Source: an uncultured Rikenellaceae bacterium
Lineage (GTDB): Bacteria; Bacteroidota; Bacteroidia; Bacteroidales; Rikenellaceae
Length of the DNA stretch: 9,265 bases
Direction: 5' to 3'
Assembly (NCBI GenBank): GCA_947176715.1
Contig: CAMWRR010000061.1
Location: 1-9,265 of the forward strand
Position 1 is the first letter of the stretch. Every line of letters begins with the position of its first letter. The position numbers and the translations under genes are program-made. Below the pieces are notes generated by a model. That model had not been told where the DNA came from. It did not search any database and saw nothing but the letters and a program-made list of their open reading frames with translations. Positions 6,601-9,265 of the stretch are shown piece after piece.

Positions 6601-9195
6601 TCGGTATTTTCTTCCGGTGTCGAGCTGGTCGCGGCCTCTCTGCGGCGACTGTATGCCCACGTAACGGTTGTAGGGCGAGTAGCGTACCGTGGTGCCGTCG
6701 ACGCTGAACTGCCCCGACTCCTCGAAGACGCGCGTTACGAGGCTCGCGTCGAGCATGCCGGGAGCGCGTCGCCCCATGTCGAGGTCGACAGTGACGGTAG
6801 CGTCTCCGTTCTCGTTCAGTTTGCCTTTGGCTATGAGTGTCTTATCGTCACTGAAGCTCTTGGTGGGGTCGTCGAATACATACCCGTCGAACCCTTTGAA
6901 GCGGGTGGTGCCGCTGGTGAACGTACCCTCCACGGTGTAGTCCAGCGAACGGGCCGTAGCGCCCTGTAGCCATTCGGCGTGGAGTCTGCCGCTCTGTGCT
7001 TTTCCTCGCATTATCATGCCGTCTGGGAACGAGAGGTCTATCTTCAGACGGTTGGGCTTGACGGTCTCTATCCTCAGCCGCTTCTCGAAGAGTGCGCCGC
7101 CTACGCTCGCCTTGGCCGACCAGCTACCCGTAGCCGCCTCCTGCTCGGTGGGGAAGTCAAATGCGTAGAGCCCCATCTTGCCTCCTGTCGACGTGCGTGT
7201 GGCGTAGAGCTGTCCCGAGGGGGTGTATAGCTCCATTGTCACCGGCATGTCGGCGGGTACCTTGCCGTCGCGGTCGTTAAGCATGAAGCCGAGGTGCAGG
7301 GTGTCGCCCGGCCGCCATACGCCCCTGTCGCCGTATATGAAGCCCTTGATGCCCCTCTGCACCGCCTGACCCGATACGTCGAACGAGCTGAGCGACAGTG
7401 CCGAGCCCTCGGTAAGGCGCAGGTAAGAGCGATGCGCCCCCGATGAGGCTATCAGGTAGAAGGGTTTGCCGTTGCACTTTATGACGGCGGAGCCTTTATT
7501 GTCGGTAACGCCGGTGCCTACGCTCTGGTGCTGGAAGTTGCGGATGTCGATCTTGACTCCGCTCATGGGGCGGGTGTCGACGATGTTGCGGGCCAGTACC
7601 GTGATGTCGCCCTCGTCGCCGGCCATCGCTATCAGCCCTATGTCGGTGACCAGTATGTTTTTGCCTATGCCCCGGCCGTTGTCTATGTAGTAGCTCTCGG
7701 AGCAGGGGTTGTCGGACTGTTTGTAATTGTAGCCGCTCCAGTCGGTGTAGCGGTAGTAGTACGAGCCGTAGTCGTCGAAGCGTGACGCCTCCGATTTGAA
7801 CAGCGCCTCGTCGGAGGCCTTTATCTGTGCGTCGTCGGGTGTGTGCCACTCCTCGTCGCAGGGACGGTAGACGGATAGGCTGCGATCGAACGACAGCTCC
7901 ACTCTGTAGACCGCTCCCGGCTCGGGGTCGACTATGTCGCTGAGGTCGAGGGCGTAGACCTTGCGTTTGGTCAGCCCCGGGTCGTCATCCTGTCCCAATA
8001 TCACCGTTTTGAGCGCAACAAGGCGGCCTACGCGCATTATCTCCGAGTCGCCGTCTATGTCGCTCTCCTGCAGGAACTGGCCCATGTTCCTCTCCAGAAC
8101 CCTTATGACCCGTACCTGCACACCGCGCAGATAGACCGCGCTGAACGGTATGGTCGTCTTGCCCGACTGCGGCACTATAACACCCTCGTCGACGAACTCG
8201 ACCGAGGGGAGCAACGGTCTTATGTCGACCTTGAAGCTGAGGTTGTCGCCGAGCTTTCCGCCTCTGGCGCTACGTATGTTCTCGTCGAGGTTGACACAGG
8301 TGTAGGCGGCGTGTCGTTCGCCCGGGTATATCCTCAGCTTGTTGCCATCTTTGACTACCCGCTCCTCGCCGCCGCCGTCGAGCCAGGCCAGACCCGACAT
8401 ATCCTGCCCCGGGTCGAGCGTCCGGGTGAAGGTCACCTCTATGTATTCCGACGGGTCGGTGACATACTCCACGTTATATACGGAGAAGTCGGCGGCGGAG
8501 GGTATCTCCACCTCCAGTATATCCCCTTTGGAGGCACCCTCCTCGTCGGATATTACCGAGAGAGCGATGTTGTGCGACTTTTCTATTCCCCTTATATCTG
8601 TGATTTTAAGGGTGTGGCGCGTGCCGTCGTTGCTGTGGATCCACTCGGTTATCTCACCCTCCGAGACCCCGACGAGCGACTCTATGAGCGACCCCTTCTC
8701 GCGGTCGGAGGTGGTAACGGTGGCGGTGACATCGTAAAAGGTGGTGTCGCCGCTCTCGTGTTGCTCTATGCCGTCGAGCGAGGCGGCGAGGGTGAGCGGC
8801 GCGGTCTCCACGGTGAAGGTGAAACGGCGGTCCGACTTGTTGTCGGTCTCGAAAAGGTCGCCTACCTCCGCCGTTATCTTATAGGTGGTGTTTCTGTCGA
8901 AAGCCTCGTCCGGCGTGAACACTATAGCGTTGGTGCCGTTAGTGCTCCATGTGCCTTTCACGGCGGGCTTCACCGTCATTATGCCCTCTATGAACTTCGC
9001 CGTGGCCTTGTCTGCCGGTATGTCGCGGGTGAAGACAAGGTAGACAGGACTATATCGCGAAATGCGTCCGGAGGTGAACGCCGACACGTTGGAGTTGAAA
9101 GGGACACCGTCGGCGGATGCGTCGTCACACCCCGTTACGGCGAAAAGTGCCGCTACGGACAACGACACGACGGCGAAAAATGTTCTCAGTTTCAT
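3667..9195 (-). CDS. Alpha-2-macroglobulin family lipoprotein with intact thioester
   Basis: This is an 1842-residue protease-trap protein, the usual size for bacterial macroglobulins. The N-terminus is a lipoprotein signal: positive residues K2 and R4, a hydrophobic core 6-20, and lipobox V20-T-G-C23, followed by DDASAD. Rough domain order is an Ig-like first domain (35-130); further macroglobulin (MG) domains; a bMG3-like domain around LVTDIGLIAMAG (515-525); the MG2 domain (about 618-712) with GDRGVWRPGDT around W627; a bait-region domain (980-1125); a bait stretch (about 1126-1183); the A2M domain with KMPNYNGRVRVMVV (from K1204); the thioester domain with GYPHGC1395-IEQ1398 (helical part to about 1660); and a final MG10-like domain (about 1700-1835). 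In the family, cleavage of the bait exposes the Cys-Gln thioester, which traps the protease covalently. Two cysteines, C446 and C498, bracket a tyrosine-rich stretch and may pair. It has its own promoter and terminator. No pbpC, the common partner of this type, lies downstream within the window. Confidence 0.95.
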   Translation of the reverse strand: MKLRTFFAVVSLSVAALFAVTGCDDASADGVPFNSNVSAFTSGRISRYSPVYLVFTRDIPADKATAKFIEGIMTVKPAVKGTWSTNGTNAIVFTPDEAFDRNTTYKITAEVGDLFETDNKSDRRFTFTVETAPLTLAASLDGIEQHESGDTTFYDVTATVTTSDREKGSLIESLVGVSEGEITEWIHSNDGTRHTLKITDIRGIEKSHNIALSVISDEEGASKGDILEVEIPSAADFSVYNVEYVTDPSEYIEVTFTRTLDPGQDMSGLAWLDGGGEERVVKDGNKLRIYPGERHAAYTCVNLDENIRSARGGKLGDNLSFKVDIRPLLPSVEFVDEGVIVPQSGKTTIPFSAVYLRGVQVRVIRVLERNMGQFLQESDIDGDSEIMRVGRLVALKTVILGQDDDPGLTKRKVYALDLSDIVDPEPGAVYRVELSFDRSLSVYRPCDEEWHTPDDAQIKASDEALFKSEASRFDDYGSYYYRYTDWSGYNYKQSDNPCSESYYIDNGRGIGKNILVTDIGLIAMAGDEGDITVLARNIVDTRPMSGVKIDIRNFQHQSVGTGVTDNKGSAVIKCNGKPFYLIASSGAHRSYLRLTEGSALSLSSFDVSGQAVQRGIKGFIYGDRGVWRPGDTLHLGFMLNDRDGKVPADMPVTMELYTPSGQLYATRTSTGGKMGLYAFDFPTEQEAATGSWSAKASVGGALFEKRLRIETVKPNRLKIDLSFPDGMIMRGKAQSGRLHAEWLQGATARSLDYTVEGTFTSGTTRFKGFDGYVFDDPTKSFSDDKTLIAKGKLNENGDATVTVDLDMGRRAPGMLDASLVTRVFEESGQFSVDGTTVRYSPYNRYVGIQSPQRGRDQLDTGRKYRFPLVSLSPEGKPQAGVDISVRIYKVKWHWWWSSDDSYLAGYTSRSYNQPVLTCNLTTGADGSASLECGFSKEDWGTYLIVATDVASGHSTGILSYFDWPASEGRRSVEGGEEAVMLNIKTDKESYAPGEKIKVTFPSSSESRAIVAIENGTRVLSVSDHTCTAGSTTLEIEATESMQPTAYISLTLLQPHAAGGDMPIRMYGVVPVKVISPDSRLEPVITVADRIEPESDYTVTVSERSGRAMAYTLAIVDEGLLDLTRFVTPDPFDAFNAREALGVRTWDVYRYVTGAYGGRITSMFSIGGDDALGSGPKAIVNRFAPVVEFCGPFVLSSGRQKHTFKMPNYNGRVRVMVVAGDGRAYGNASKSVTVSKPVMVLGTLPRVIGVGEEMSVPATVFATENGVGRVEVSVQCSDGMTVTGPSRQTLSFGKAGDKTVPFRIKVGDKPGKGTIKLTATGGGKSSVYETEIEIRSVATPVTESKTFAIEPGGKLSQKITMPGDAGTCSLTLELSDMAPVDLSRRMQYLIGYPHGCIEQITSKAFPQLYLPKIAELTAEQKSACQQSVSETIRRMRSYQTPDGSLAYWPGSLDGNGWGTVYALHLLTEAAANGYNVPQTLKSSTLGNVRRMAAAWKRTGGYNAASEEQTQAYRLYVLALNGVADKGAMNRLREQQSLTPSSRYLLAMAYMLTGRKDIAAELLNRTTGLRHDYKNDLTFGSPLRDKSIALMAMIAAGRDAEALTLSGEIAGELSSSSWQSTQATAFALMATAKQAERLGQGDGLDLTYSCGREKGTVSTTRHLWSATLVNNGKKTADLEVTNKGKATVMARVTASGTVVGGEVTPSSDGIELSVRYLDLSGREIEPDRMAAGTYFTSVATVKNTSAVAVRNLVLSQIYPSGWEILNTRYLQGGRDDKGLLSYQDIRDDRVYSYIDELPAGKYVAVKIDLCAVYSGRFYLPPATCSAMYDASVSSNTASGSVEVE

Positions 9196-9247
9196 TGGAT
9201 TGTAGTTTTGTGCTTCGCTGTTCTGACTTTAAGGGATATACTCTATG

Positions 9248-9255
9248 CAAAGATA
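9248..9255 (-). promoter_or_regulatory. -7 promoter element of the alpha-2-macroglobulin gene
   Basis: TATCTTTG on the minus strand (9255-9248) fits the Bacteroidota -7 consensus TAnnTTTG exactly. A -33 TTTG would fall beyond the right edge of the window, so the promoter is only half visible. Transcription would start near 9241-9244, leaving a leader of roughly 46-49 bases. The bases just before the ATG are A-rich (CAAAACTACAATCC) with no Shine-Dalgarno, which is normal in this phylum. Confidence 0.55.
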
Positions 9256-9265
9256 CGAATAAGTC

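Overview
The window looks like a chromosomal segment from a Bacteroidota bacterium, most likely Bacteroidales and possibly Alistipes-like. Two things support this. The promoters match the Bacteroidota pattern (TTTG, about 19 bases, TAnnTTTG) and not -35/-10 boxes. The proteins are also typical of the group: a very large alpha-2-macroglobulin lipoprotein with a GCIEQ thioester, and paired short M16 peptidases. GC content is in the high fifties by eye, yet isoleucine is written mostly as ATA. The genus is an inference from these traits only.

All four genes lie on the minus strand, so transcription runs from high to low coordinates. From right to left the layout is: (1) a -7 promoter element at 9248-9255 and the alpha-2-macroglobulin gene 9195-3667; (2) a strong intrinsic terminator 3610-3647 that closes that unit; (3) a roughly 170-base intergenic region with two inverted repeats and a well-matched promoter (3449-3479) that sits almost directly on a TetR-family start codon at 3441; (4) the TetR gene 3441-2818; (5) after 40 bases, an M16 metallopeptidase subunit with an intact zinc motif (2777-1542); (6) after 4 bases, a second M16 subunit without the zinc motif (1537-263); (7) about 260 bases with no gene I can support.

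Functionally there are two units. The first makes an envelope-anchored macroglobulin protease trap that presumably protects the cell from host or competitor proteases. The second is a probable three-gene operon: a repressor-like regulator, then two M16 subunits whose active sites look complementary. One carries HxxEH and the downstream glutamate, and the other carries the Arg/Tyr substrate-binding pair. They probably form one heterodimeric cytoplasmic peptidase. I see no mobile element, CRISPR array or RNA gene. The points most worth following are the near-leaderless TetR transcript, the repeats just upstream of its promoter, the split M16 active site under TetR control, and the strong ATA bias. 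I do not see a clearly new defence-type or other system here.
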